Source of the DNA: Chitinophagaceae bacterium
Lineage (GTDB): Bacteria > Bacteroidota > Bacteroidia > Chitinophagales > Chitinophagaceae
DNA: 64,000 nucleotides
Assembly (NCBI GenBank): GCA_023957155.1
Contig: JAMLHK010000002.1
Span: 397,260 to 461,259, forward strand
Reading direction: 5' to 3'
The notes under the pieces are model-generated. The model saw nothing but the letters and a program-made list of their open reading frames with translations. It was not told the DNA's origin and did not search any database. Shown in pieces: positions 35,466-44,497 of this stretch. Made by a program: the position numbers and the translations under genes. Positions within the stretch are counted from its first letter, which is position 1. Each line of letters starts with the position of its first letter.

Positions 35466-37490
35466 ATGAGAAAGATATATTTTGCAGCGGTATTAATAGT
35501 ATGGAGCATTAGCAGCGCATGGGCGCAGAAAGACAGCACTTCTGCAAAAGAAATGGCCGAAGTGGTGGTAACCGGACAGTATAAGCCGCAATCGGTAAAA
35601 AATTCCGTTTATCAGGTAAGGATCATTTCAAAAGAGCAGATACAGAAACAGGCTCCTTCTAAACTGCAGGATGTGCTTAGCAACCAGTTAAATATCCGTT
35701 TCTCACAGGATGCTGCTACGGGCGGTTCCAATATTAATATGCTGGGCTTGTCGGGGCAGAATGTAAAAATATTAATTGACGGCGTACCGATGATTGGCCG
35801 GCAGGGCACATCCAATGAAATTAATATCAACCAGATAGAGGTAAATACTATCGAACGGATAGAGATCGTTGAAGGCCCGATGTCGGTGATCTACGGCGCG
35901 GATGCGCTGGCAGGTCTTATCAATATCATTACTCAAAAACCCAAAGGAGAAAAATTTTCCGTAAATGCCAGGGTGCATGAAGAGACGATCGGGAAAGAAT
36001 ATAGCCTGGAGCAGGGTATACATAATCAATACGTAGGCGCTTCGGCTACTTATAAAAACTGGTATATTAACGGGGGCATAGGTCACAATTTATTTGGCGG
36101 CTGGAAAGATACGGCTATAGGCAGGGAGTTGAGATGGCATAAAAAAGACCAGATCGCAGGCAATGGCATGATCGGTTATCATACGCAGAAGCTGAATGTA
36201 TACTACCGGTTTGACGGACTGGATGAGATCATTACCAATCCGGCTAATATAATAGGCAGCCAGCCCGCGCTCGACCAGGAATATATTACCGACAGGCTGA
36301 TGCAGCAATTGCAGGCGGCTTATACATTCAACCCCAAATTGTCTGCCAATGCAATGGCTTCTTATACCCATTTCACCAGGCAGGTATATTCAACATTATA
36401 TTATCCTGACGGAGATGTAAGGGTTGCCCCGAGTGGTCATAGTTTGTCTACGTTCAATGGTTTCACTTTTCGCGGGACGGTATTGTACAGGGTGTCGCCT
36501 GTAGTATCGTTTCAGCCCGGTGTGGACGTTAATATAGAGAACGGAGATGGGGAAAGGATCAAGACAGGTGTGCAGCAAATCAACGACTATGCATTTTTCA
36601 TTACATCAGAGATTACACCGGTAAAAAAACTCAATATCCGTCCGGGTTTACGCTTTGTCCGCAATTCGGTGTATGATGCGCCGCCGGTTATCCCCTCGCT
36701 GAATATAAAGCTCGGGTTAACGGAGCGGCTCGACCTGAGAGCAGCTTATGCAAGAGGGTTCCGTTCCCCGTCTATCCGGGAGCTGTATTTTGATTTCCAT
36801 GATGGCAGCCATGATATTGTCGGTAATACCGATTTACAGGCAGAGTATTCCAACAGCTTTACCGGGTCCTTAACCTATACCGCCATTAGAAAGGAAGCGC
36901 TCAGGATAAACACCTCTTTGAGTGGGTTTTATAATGATGTGAGCAATATGATCGGGTATTTGTATAGTGCTTCCAATCAAAATTCTGCAACGTACAGCAA
37001 TATTGATCAATACAAAACGCAGGGCGTTACACTGAATAATAACCTGGTACATAAAAATCTTAATGCATCGCTCGGCTTTTCTTATACCGGCCGGTACAAC
37101 AGGTATAAAGACAGTGATCCTGCTCTTGCTTCTTTTCAATGGTCGCTGGAAACCAATGCCGGTATAGGCTACTCATTTCCAAAGATCGGGATGGATGTCA
37201 ACTTCTTTTATAAGCTTACCGGCAAGCTGCCGTACTACGAACTGGCCACCGTAAACGGAAAAGAAGAAGTGCGGCTGATGCAAACAAGCGGCTATCACTG
37301 GGGAGACTTCACCGTTAATAAAAAACTATTCAAGCTCCTTACTTTAAATGTCGGTGTACATAATCTCTTTAATGTAACTGATGTAGGAAACTCAGCACTG
37401 AGTACAAGCGCCAATTCATCGGGAGGATCTTCTATTGCTTACGGGCGTTCCTGGTTTGCAGGATTAGCCTTTAACTGGAGCAAAAATTAA
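35466..37490 (+). CDS. TonB-dependent heme receptor, HmuR-like
   Basis: A 674-residue outer-membrane receptor. A signal peptide (ILIVWSISSAWA-like) precedes a plug domain (EMAEVVVTGQ TonB-box-like start; ILIDGVPMIG; IEIVEGPMSVIYGADALAG) and a 22-strand barrel. Between barrel strands it has FRSPSIRELYFDF and GNTDL, counterparts of the FRAP and NPNL boxes of heme receptors, with His residues between them (FHDGSH). This matches HmuR/HemR-type heme uptake. I chose the ATG at 35466 for the signal peptide. No cobalamin riboswitch is seen in the 223-bp leader. Confidence 0.85.
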   Translation: MRKIYFAAVLIVWSISSAWAQKDSTSAKEMAEVVVTGQYKPQSVKNSVYQVRIISKEQIQKQAPSKLQDVLSNQLNIRFSQDAATGGSNINMLGLSGQNVKILIDGVPMIGRQGTSNEININQIEVNTIERIEIVEGPMSVIYGADALAGLINIITQKPKGEKFSVNARVHEETIGKEYSLEQGIHNQYVGASATYKNWYINGGIGHNLFGGWKDTAIGRELRWHKKDQIAGNGMIGYHTQKLNVYYRFDGLDEIITNPANIIGSQPALDQEYITDRLMQQLQAAYTFNPKLSANAMASYTHFTRQVYSTLYYPDGDVRVAPSGHSLSTFNGFTFRGTVLYRVSPVVSFQPGVDVNIENGDGERIKTGVQQINDYAFFITSEITPVKKLNIRPGLRFVRNSVYDAPPVIPSLNIKLGLTERLDLRAAYARGFRSPSIRELYFDFHDGSHDIVGNTDLQAEYSNSFTGSLTYTAIRKEALRINTSLSGFYNDVSNMIGYLYSASNQNSATYSNIDQYKTQGVTLNNNLVHKNLNASLGFSYTGRYNRYKDSDPALASFQWSLETNAGIGYSFPKIGMDVNFFYKLTGKLPYYELATVNGKEEVRLMQTSGYHWGDFTVNKKLFKLLTLNVGVHNLFNVTDVGNSALSTSANSSGGSSIAYGRSWFAGLAFNWSKN

Positions 37491-37527
37491 TCATATCATA
37501 ACTCTTATAAATTAAAATTAAATCAGC

Positions 37528-38943
37528 ATGTTTAAGCAAAAATTAAAGATAGGATTAGTATGCAGTTTTGCATTACTTTTAGTGGCAACCGGATGTCGGA
37601 AAAAAGACGCGCCACCCCTGCCGGATAACCTGGTGCAGTTTGAATCAGATAACCAGGGACTACCGGCTACTGCTTCCGATATAACTGTGAAGCTGAAATT
37701 AACGCGGGCCACAGACAGGGATATACCGGTTACGATAAGTCTTACTCCCACAGGTGTTGCCTATACAACAGATTTCACTACCACTCCTGCTGCCGCTTCA
37801 GGTACTTTGTCGCTCACCATTCTTAGCGGGAGCAGTGAAGCCAGTTTTAAGTTAACCAAAACACCCGGTATCCTGCTTGATGGTGATGAAAATATCGTTT
37901 TTAAGATCGAATCTTCCGGTACCCCGGTAATCATCGGAACGGTTAAAACCTTTACGCTACAATTTGCCGAGATCATATCTGCCGGATCTGGCGATGCACC
38001 TGTTGAGGGGGATGGCGGCGGAGTCACTTATGGCAATAAGGTGTTCTTTGACCTGAGTGCTAACAGCCAGACTGCCGTTCAGCGTACCAAATGGGATCTG
38101 GGCTTTTACAGTGGCAGTGAGTGGAGAGTGATCCTGAATTCCTCCACCGGTATGATGGCAAAGCAAATTGACAAAAGCGACCTGAATGATGTAACAGAAG
38201 CGGATACCACAGGACTTTCAGATAAAGTTATGTTTAACCAGTTTGAACCGAGTACTGAGGCGCTCCCTTATATTGATTATCCCTCCGGTGACCTTACTAA
38301 AACAGCTATCGCTGAAATTTCGGCTACGGCATCAGAAAATAAGGTATATATAGTAAACAGGGGAAAAGGAGTTGGCAGCCCGGCACCTGACAGAGGATGG
38401 AAAAAGATCAGGATCATCCGTAACGGTAGCGGAGGCTATACCCTGCAGCACGCAGATATCAATGCTACGTCATTTACCTCGGTTGAGATTCCGAAGAATA
38501 CCGACTATTTCTTTAACTATGTTTCCTTTGAAACGGGTTCGGTTGTTGTAGAGCCTCAGAAAACGAAGTGGGATATTGCATGGACTTATTTTTCCAATGT
38601 CACCAATTTTGGCGGTGGGGAAGTACCTTATACTTTCCAGGACTTTGTGGTACAAAACAGGAATGTGGAGGTAGCCAAGGTGCTTACCAGTGCAAAAGCG
38701 TATAGCGCATTTGCCGAAGCAGACATAGCCGCACAGGATTTCAGCGGCGCTCAGAATAAAATCGGCTCCGACTGGCGTGCGGGTGGAGGACCTACCTCTG
38801 CACCGGCTGTTCGTGATGACAGGTATTATATTATCAAAGACGGTGATAATAATTACTATAAGCTCAGGTTTACTGCTATGACCAAAGACGGTGAAAGAGG
38901 TCACGTAGCCTTTGAATACGCCCTGGTAAAAAGCAGCAAATAG
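37528..38943 (+). CDS. HmuY-family heme-binding lipoprotein
   Basis: A 471-residue lipoprotein; lipobox VATGC gives lipid-Cys23. An N-terminal Calx-beta/Ig-like domain (~25-145) is followed by two half-domains of the HmuY fold: KVFFDLSANSQT..TKWDLGF and SEWRVILNSSTG in the first, KTKWDIAWTYFSN and RYYIIKDGDNNYYKLRFT in the second. HmuY captures heme at the cell surface and delivers it to HmuR. It follows the receptor gene by 37 bp and ends the operon at the terminator at 38966. The extra N-terminal domain makes it much longer than typical HmuY. Confidence 0.85.
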   Translation: MFKQKLKIGLVCSFALLLVATGCRKKDAPPLPDNLVQFESDNQGLPATASDITVKLKLTRATDRDIPVTISLTPTGVAYTTDFTTTPAAASGTLSLTILSGSSEASFKLTKTPGILLDGDENIVFKIESSGTPVIIGTVKTFTLQFAEIISAGSGDAPVEGDGGGVTYGNKVFFDLSANSQTAVQRTKWDLGFYSGSEWRVILNSSTGMMAKQIDKSDLNDVTEADTTGLSDKVMFNQFEPSTEALPYIDYPSGDLTKTAIAEISATASENKVYIVNRGKGVGSPAPDRGWKKIRIIRNGSGGYTLQHADINATSFTSVEIPKNTDYFFNYVSFETGSVVVEPQKTKWDIAWTYFSNVTNFGGGEVPYTFQDFVVQNRNVEVAKVLTSAKAYSAFAEADIAAQDFSGAQNKIGSDWRAGGGPTSAPAVRDDRYYIIKDGDNNYYKLRFTAMTKDGERGHVAFEYALVKSSK

Positions 38944-38965
38944 TTCTGTTAATAAAAGGGTCTCT

Positions 38966-38998
38966 GAAAGCCATCCTGTGTAAAGCAGGGTGGCTTTC
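38966..38998 (+). terminator. terminator-like hairpin after the heme operon
   Basis: A 13-bp stem GAAAGCCATCCTG / CAGGGTGGCTTTC with one G-T pair, 23 bp after the HmuY stop. The T-run is short. Confidence 0.6.
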
Positions 38999-39298
38999 CT
39001 TGTATATGGCATATATTATAAAGCTGGCAACTCCTATTCGCGGTGATCTTATGTGAAATTATGATAGGCGTTGCCGGATAAACCAGGCTTAACAGGCTCC
39101 ATCGGACTTTTGCAGTGTGGGCCGGGAGTGGGCATACCAGCAAAATTTTATAATGCAATCCCGATAACCGGCAGATAAGCTGTATCGTAGCCATCATATT
39201 TGTAGAAAAATAGAGAAAAAGTAAAAGGTGCAGAGCACCGTAATATTAAATCGGTTCCGGTTCGGGTGGTATGTGTCAGTGGCAGATTTATGTGTACT
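38999..39298. other. 300-bp gap with no gene seen
   Basis: Short frames in this stretch have no coding character. It lies between the heme-operon terminator and the end of a small membrane protein gene on the other strand. Confidence 0.4.
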
Positions 39299-39574
39299 TT
39301 AAAAGAAACTTCTGATTGTAATAATTGAACAAATAGCTAATGTTAAAACACTAATTATGGTCAGGGAATTTCTTTTATTTTTTATTAAATATTTTATTCC
39401 GATGACTAAAAAAACAATTTGTGCAATTAGAAAAGGTATTGTCAATAGTTCTCTAAGAACTCCAATTAAAACAAAGTCTATCTCATAAAAATTAATCAAC
39501 CAGATCAGAAAAAAGTAAGATACAATTGCAAAATTTACAATTGTCAAATTTTTGTTGGTTATTAATGTACCCAT
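39299..39574 (-). CDS. small three-TM membrane protein, unknown function
   Basis: A 91-residue protein with three hydrophobic segments (VNFAIVSYFFLIWLINFYEI; TIPFLIAQIVFLVIGIKYLI; TIISVLTLAICSIITI). No family recognised. It is very AT-rich compared with flanking genes and isolated by gaps on both sides, so it may be a small acquired gene. Confidence 0.5.
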   Translation of the reverse strand: MGTLITNKNLTIVNFAIVSYFFLIWLINFYEIDFVLIGVLRELLTIPFLIAQIVFLVIGIKYLIKNKRNSLTIISVLTLAICSIITIRSFF

Positions 39575-39690
39575 TGGAGTTCGGGTTTAAGTGTGTTCTG
39601 CAACAGCAAGCAGCTTCTCCAGGAATAGGAAAATCTGCCGTTAACGTTTTATTGCACCGGAGATTTGAATGATTTTTCTAATGCTGCTTA

Positions 39691-40830
39691 TTAATTCAGT
39701 ACTTCGCCTAATTTTCTCATCAGCTCGGCTCCTCTCAGGCTTTTGGCGATGATCTTTCCTTCTTTGTCCAATAAGAAATTCATCGGTATGGCCCTTACTT
39801 CGTATAGCGCAGCTACATCGCTCTCCCACCCTTTCAGGTCGGATACCTGGGTCCATGCAAGCTGGTCCTGTTTAATGGCTTGTTCCCATTTGTCTTTTTT
39901 CTCATCTAAGGATACGCCAAGAATATCGAATCCTTTCGATTTATAGGCATGGTACGCTTTAACTACCGCCGGGTTTTCAACACGGCAGGGTCCGCACCAG
40001 CTTGCCCAGAAATCCACGAGGATATATTTTCCTTTGAAATCGGTCAATGAAACCGGTTTGCCATTGATATCATTTAAGGTAAAATCCGGGGCTTTGCTGC
40101 CAATAGCCATGCTCTTTGCGGCATCAAGGCTTTTCTTAACTGCCAACCCGAAATAAGAACCTTTCACTTTTTCGCTCAACCCGTCATATAACGGTTCCAG
40201 TACCGCCGGATCTACATCATAGGCGAAAGTTTGCGCTAACTGGAAAGCAGAAACGAAGGAAGAAGGGTTTTCTTTTACAAATTTGGCTACCAGCTCTTTA
40301 TTCGCTTCTTCCAGTGATTCATATTCTTTCTGAATTTCAGCGGCTTTTCGTTCATCGCCGGACATAGCAGCTGCCTGGTAGTCTTCGTATAATTGTTTTT
40401 GTTTTTCCTCAACGGGTTTTCGTAATTCATTAAACTTAATAAATTCATCCTGGGCGGCAGAACCTTTGATCTCCGCTTTGTACAAAGAATCTACGGTACC
40501 CTGCAGGCTTATTTTTCCGTTTTCAATAAAAAATCCAAGAGGAAAGCGCTTTTGACCCTGCTGGTCATACCCCAGGAGCACAAACTCAGGCTGGGTAGCA
40601 GTTCCTTTAAATTCAAAGCCGCCTTTTACGATCTGAACCGAGTCTGGTATCTTACTGTCTTTTTCAGGATGATAGAGGTAAGCCCACCCGCTATCCAAAC
40701 CATTAATGGTGCCGGTTAGTATATAAGAGGAACTTCCTTTTGCTCCTTCTCTTGATGAGCCGTTATTGGAGCAGGACACCAGAATAGAAAACAAACTCAG
40801 TACAAATAGTATTCTTTGCATTCGGGACAT
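39691..40830 (-). CDS. TlpA/ResA-like thiol-disulfide lipoprotein with DUF4369-like N-terminus
   Basis: A ~379-residue lipoprotein (lipobox SILVSC). An N-terminal beta domain (YILTGTINGLDSGWAYLY) and a coiled-coil-like helical linker rich in Glu/Lys (~125-200) lead to a C-terminal thioredoxin domain: ILVDFWASWCGPCRVENPAV (CGPC), ILGVSLDEKKDKWEQAI and the cis-Pro AIPMNFLLDKEG. It works in the periplasm on Cys pairs, for example of cytochromes c. The upstream -7 box at 40846 rules out the longer start at 40848; the ATG at 40821 is also possible. Confidence 0.88.
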   Translation of the reverse strand: MSRMQRILFVLSLFSILVSCSNNGSSREGAKGSSSYILTGTINGLDSGWAYLYHPEKDSKIPDSVQIVKGGFEFKGTATQPEFVLLGYDQQGQKRFPLGFFIENGKISLQGTVDSLYKAEIKGSAAQDEFIKFNELRKPVEEKQKQLYEDYQAAAMSGDERKAAEIQKEYESLEEANKELVAKFVKENPSSFVSAFQLAQTFAYDVDPAVLEPLYDGLSEKVKGSYFGLAVKKSLDAAKSMAIGSKAPDFTLNDINGKPVSLTDFKGKYILVDFWASWCGPCRVENPAVVKAYHAYKSKGFDILGVSLDEKKDKWEQAIKQDQLAWTQVSDLKGWESDVAALYEVRAIPMNFLLDKEGKIIAKSLRGAELMRKLGEVLN

Positions 40831-40845
40831 TTTTGAATTAGGTCG

Positions 40846-40853
40846 CAAACATA
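40846..40853 (-). promoter_or_regulatory. -7 box for the TlpA-like gene
   Basis: On the minus strand TATGTTTG, an exact TAnnTTTG match, about 16-25 bp before the likely start codons. No clear -33 box. Confidence 0.45.
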
Positions 40854-40905
40854 CGGATTAACAGTAAGTCCGGCGACTATAATTCCTTCAAAACATTGTT
40901 ATTTT

Positions 40906-42006
40906 TTACTGGTACTGTATGTAAATGGGCTGGGGCTTTAAGCGCAAAACTTCTTCGGGAGTCATGGTGCGGCTATTGGCTTCCCGGAAATCATTCTTAT
41001 AGAAAATTTTAAACCCGGTAAATTGTACAGGCTCCCTGTAAATAAAGTGTTTATAAGTATTGATTTTCCGTGCCTGGTGCCCCCATCCGTCCATATCCAT
41101 TACGATCTGCACCTCGGGACGGGTTTTGATCTGTTTGTAATCTTTTACCATAGCCTGGGTAAAACGATGAATAACTAAAATTTTAGGCGGCAGATTGTGC
41201 TTTTTCACCAGGTCGGCTAAATACCCGGTAACATAGTTGATGTCATCGGCATTGAATGTACCGATAACCGTGCCGGGGCGTTGCCCCCCTTTCATGGAAA
41301 ACTCGGGGTCAATACCCAAATGTACATCGGGCATCAGCAGGTACTTTTCTAATTCCGGGATCTCTTCCTGTAACGTGCTTAAACCGACCTGTACGTCTAT
41401 AAAAGTGATCGCATCTATTCTTTTCGCCATATTCAAAATTGAATCAATCTGGTGAAAAGGCATACGCAGCCTGTATTTCCCGCCTTTCCCGGGACTTCCC
41501 TGGGCGGTGACGGCGATATAATGTAATGCGGGTAACACTTCGGTGGATGAGTCGGCTTTCTGCCAGTTGCTCACTTCTTCTTTCAATTTAGCCAGCATTT
41601 GAGCAGGAGGTAATTCGCCCAGGATACCCATTTTGGTAGAATACAGGTTGCCATAGAAAGATACAATCCTCTTAAATGGCAAAATAGCGCCCGGAAGCGG
41701 GTAAGGAGCTTTTACAGGCCATAGTCCGGAAGTGTCGCCATTGGCTAATTGTATATTTTTCTGATCATATAATGCGCTGTCAAGCGGCTTCGGCAGATCC
41801 CGTTTAACGGGCAGATCTCCCCCGATCTGTACTCCGCTGCTATCCTTTACCTGGTCGGCTGTAGATGCGGTTTGACCACAACCTGTTGACAACAATACAA
41901 AAGCAAACAGAGCAGCCAGTAAAGTTACCCGCTGAAGATAGCGTACAACGGAAACCTGTTCTTTGGCAGCGGTATTTTCTACGGCATGACCCGAAATATG
42001 AAGCAT
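40906..42006 (-). CDS. lipoprotein of unknown function, barrel-like enzyme fold possible
   Basis: A 366-residue protein with a hydrophobic stretch and lipobox (AFVLLSTGCGQ, lipid-Cys43), preceded by an unusually long polar n-region. The mature part has alternating beta strands and helices with acidic strand ends (DAITFIDVQVGLS, LMPDVHLGIDPEFSM, VIGTFNADDINYVTGYL, PKILVIHRFTQAMV, VQIVMDMDGWG), like a TIM barrel of the glycoside-hydrolase type, and conserved-looking Asp/His residues. I recognise no named family. It is probably transcribed alone, between the TlpA-like gene and leuB. Confidence 0.6.
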   Translation of the reverse strand: MLHISGHAVENTAAKEQVSVVRYLQRVTLLAALFAFVLLSTGCGQTASTADQVKDSSGVQIGGDLPVKRDLPKPLDSALYDQKNIQLANGDTSGLWPVKAPYPLPGAILPFKRIVSFYGNLYSTKMGILGELPPAQMLAKLKEEVSNWQKADSSTEVLPALHYIAVTAQGSPGKGGKYRLRMPFHQIDSILNMAKRIDAITFIDVQVGLSTLQEEIPELEKYLLMPDVHLGIDPEFSMKGGQRPGTVIGTFNADDINYVTGYLADLVKKHNLPPKILVIHRFTQAMVKDYKQIKTRPEVQIVMDMDGWGHQARKINTYKHFIYREPVQFTGFKIFYKNDFREANSRTMTPEEVLRLKPQPIYIQYQ

Positions 42007-42115
42007 AACAGCATATATATTTATAAGTATCTAATAATGAAGGGCAGAGTAACGTCCTGTTCTGTGCCAAAACGCGACATTCAGATAAATATTATCGGTG
42101 ATTTTACAATAATTT

Positions 42116-43189
42116 TCAGTTGAGATGTTTTACTACCTCATCGCCCATAGCGGCTGTACCTAAAATCTTACCGGGCTCTGTTTGTGCATCGGCAATATCC
42201 CGGGTACGGTAACCGGATTTAAGCACTTTGTCTACTGCCCGGATAACGGTTTCAGATTCCGGTTTCATATTGAAAGCGATATCCAGCAATAAGGCTGCCG
42301 ATAATATGGAAGCCAGCGGATTGGCAATGCCTTTCCCGGTAATGTCATGTGCCGAACCATGAATAGGCTCGTACACCCCGGTACCATCTCCAATAGATGC
42401 CGAAGCCAGCATGCCCATAGATCCCGCGATCTGGGAAGCTTCATCCGTTAAGATATCGCCAAACAAATTGGCGGTAACCACTACATCAAAACGACGGGGA
42501 TCTTTTATCAGTAACATGGCGGTTGCATCCACAAACTGGTGCTCAACTTCCACATCCGGGTAATCTTTGGCAACAGCCTGAACAACTTCTCTCCACAACC
42601 GGGAGGTTTCCAATACGTTTGCCTTATCAACCGAACATAATTTTTTTCTTCTTGTTCTCGCTGCTTCAAAGGCTTTCCGGGCAATACGTTCTACTTCAAA
42701 GCGGCTGTATTTTGCCATATCATAAGCCGTGTCCCCGTTATTTTCCCTTCCCTTCTCACCAAAATAGATATCACCGGTCAGTTCACGAAAAAATAAGATA
42801 TCCGCACCGCTCAGTATCTCAGGTTTAATGCTTGAAGCGCCCAGTAATTCATCAAACAATTTAATAGGACGGAGATTGGCATACAATCCTAATTCTTTTC
42901 GCATCTTCAATAACCCCTGCTCCGGTCTTACTTTGGCAGAAGGATCATTATCATATTTAGGATGACCTACCGCGCCGAATAAAACAGCGTCCGACTGCTT
43001 CATCTTTGCCAGTGATTCATCGGGTAACGGGTTACCTGTTGCTTCAATAGCCACATGACCGATCAATGCTTCATCGTAGCTGAACTGGTGCCCGAATTTG
43101 TCTGCTATCGTATCCAGTACTCTTTTGCCAACTGCAGTTACCTCCTGCCCTATCCCGTCACCCGGGACAATTAAGATATTTTTTTTCAT
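42116..43189 (-). CDS. leuB: 3-isopropylmalate dehydrogenase
   Basis: A 357-residue enzyme that oxidises and decarboxylates 3-isopropylmalate to 2-oxoisocaproate in leucine synthesis. The N-terminus ILIVPGDGIGQEV, the substrate Arg cluster (KMRKELGLYANLRPIKLF), the catalytic Tyr region (DTAYDMAKYSRFEVERIAR), the metal Asp region (NLFGDILTDEASQIAGSMG) and GSAHDITGKGIANP are all in place. I chose the ATG at 43189, as the family starts there. Last gene of the leuC-leuD-leuA/cimA-unknown-leuB operon. Confidence 0.95.
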   Translation of the reverse strand: MKKNILIVPGDGIGQEVTAVGKRVLDTIADKFGHQFSYDEALIGHVAIEATGNPLPDESLAKMKQSDAVLFGAVGHPKYDNDPSAKVRPEQGLLKMRKELGLYANLRPIKLFDELLGASSIKPEILSGADILFFRELTGDIYFGEKGRENNGDTAYDMAKYSRFEVERIARKAFEAARTRRKKLCSVDKANVLETSRLWREVVQAVAKDYPDVEVEHQFVDATAMLLIKDPRRFDVVVTANLFGDILTDEASQIAGSMGMLASASIGDGTGVYEPIHGSAHDITGKGIANPLASILSAALLLDIAFNMKPESETVIRAVDKVLKSGYRTRDIADAQTEPGKILGTAAMGDEVVKHLN

Positions 43190-43220
43190 TCCTTGATTTA
43201 TTTTTTGTCGTTGTTTGAAA

Positions 43221-44423
43221 TTAATAAACCCGTTTAACTCTTCTTTGCGTAATACCAACTCCTATTGTTATCTTATGCACCGTTCCGGAATAACGGATAA
43301 AACTATTTTTTAGAGGAGTGGCTATAAAATCATAACCTACCCGAATAAAAGGAACCGTAGAAGACATATAATAATAATGAGAAAAGCTCCCCGTGCTCAG
43401 ATCTTCACGTTTCAGTCTGATATCGGCCATAAAGCCTACCCTGCCTGCAATATTGGTCTTAATGCCTCCACCTTTATATTCGGGCTCTTTTTTGGTATTG
43501 GTATTCGGATCCAATCCAAAAATGCCTATCCCTGCAAGAGGGGTAACCGTTAATATCTTATTACTGACCAGTTGCCGGCCAAACGCCACATCTATATTTC
43601 CCCCGAGAGCTTTTGAGCCTTGTGGCCATACTTCATCCCTGGCCGGCATATCTTTCTTTGTTTTACAAAATCCCAGCGTTATGTTCAACTGGTATACCCA
43701 GCGATTCCTGATCCCGTCAAATGATAGTCCGAATAGTGTCGGCTGCATGTAGTGATCCGTTAAGTTTCCGGTAAATAAAAACTTCCCGGAAAAGAAGCTA
43801 AGCGCATACCCGTCATCCGATACCGTATACCTGATCCGTATATATGTTTTGGCAAAGCTGGCATAATCACTCTCCGGGTAACGGGTTAAAAAATCATCTG
43901 CCATCTGGTTAAGTTTCTCCTGGACAGAATCCTGTCCCGTATTATTGAGCAGGTAATCTAAGTGCAGCAATAAAAAATCTTTTTCTTCATTGCTTAAATC
44001 TGCTTCTTTGGTTCTCTTTATAATCTGCTCTTTTTCTTCTCCTGATCTTTCAAAGAGTTTAACTGTCAGGTAATCTCTCTGGGGAGGTATTTTAACAACA
44101 TCCCTTTTATTATAAAGACTATCTGTTTTCCTTTCCCGTACGGAGGACAGGATGGCATTAAAATCCTGGAGCCAGTAAGACAGCAGCCAGAATTCAATGG
44201 GGTAAAGCGTTTGGTAATCCCTGTCATCTAACAGCATGAGCTTATCCATTTCGAGAATAATCCCTATCCTGTTTTTCTCTAAGAACTTATCGAGCAACAC
44301 TCTTCTTGAGTGTGAAATTTCATCCGATTTGGTATAAGCCGGGCTGACGATATCGGTTTCATTCTGAGCATACCCGTTCATGAGTGTTATACAATATACT
44401 AAGAGTAATACTAATTTTCTCAT
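43221..44423 (-). CDS. exported protein of unknown function inside the leu operon
   Basis: A 400-residue protein with a signal peptide (LVLLLVYCITLMNGYAQ). The N-terminal ~190 residues are helical and charged; the rest looks like an outer-membrane barrel with repeated aromatic-ended strands (YALSFFSGKFLFTGN, WVYQLNITLGFCK, HYYYMSSTVPFIRVGYDF, VHKITIGVGITQ). No known domain. It sits 74 bp after leuA/cimA and 31 bp before leuB on the same strand, so it would be co-transcribed with leucine genes. A link to leucine metabolism is not apparent. Confidence 0.6.
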   Translation of the reverse strand: MRKLVLLLVYCITLMNGYAQNETDIVSPAYTKSDEISHSRRVLLDKFLEKNRIGIILEMDKLMLLDDRDYQTLYPIEFWLLSYWLQDFNAILSSVRERKTDSLYNKRDVVKIPPQRDYLTVKLFERSGEEKEQIIKRTKEADLSNEEKDFLLLHLDYLLNNTGQDSVQEKLNQMADDFLTRYPESDYASFAKTYIRIRYTVSDDGYALSFFSGKFLFTGNLTDHYMQPTLFGLSFDGIRNRWVYQLNITLGFCKTKKDMPARDEVWPQGSKALGGNIDVAFGRQLVSNKILTVTPLAGIGIFGLDPNTNTKKEPEYKGGGIKTNIAGRVGFMADIRLKREDLSTGSFSHYYYMSSTVPFIRVGYDFIATPLKNSFIRYSGTVHKITIGVGITQRRVKRVY

Positions 44424-44497
44424 AGTCCAGACAAAGATGAGGCTATGGAAGAAATACCCGGTTCCGGGATGCCGGCTGTAAGTGCTCTTTTATCCAT

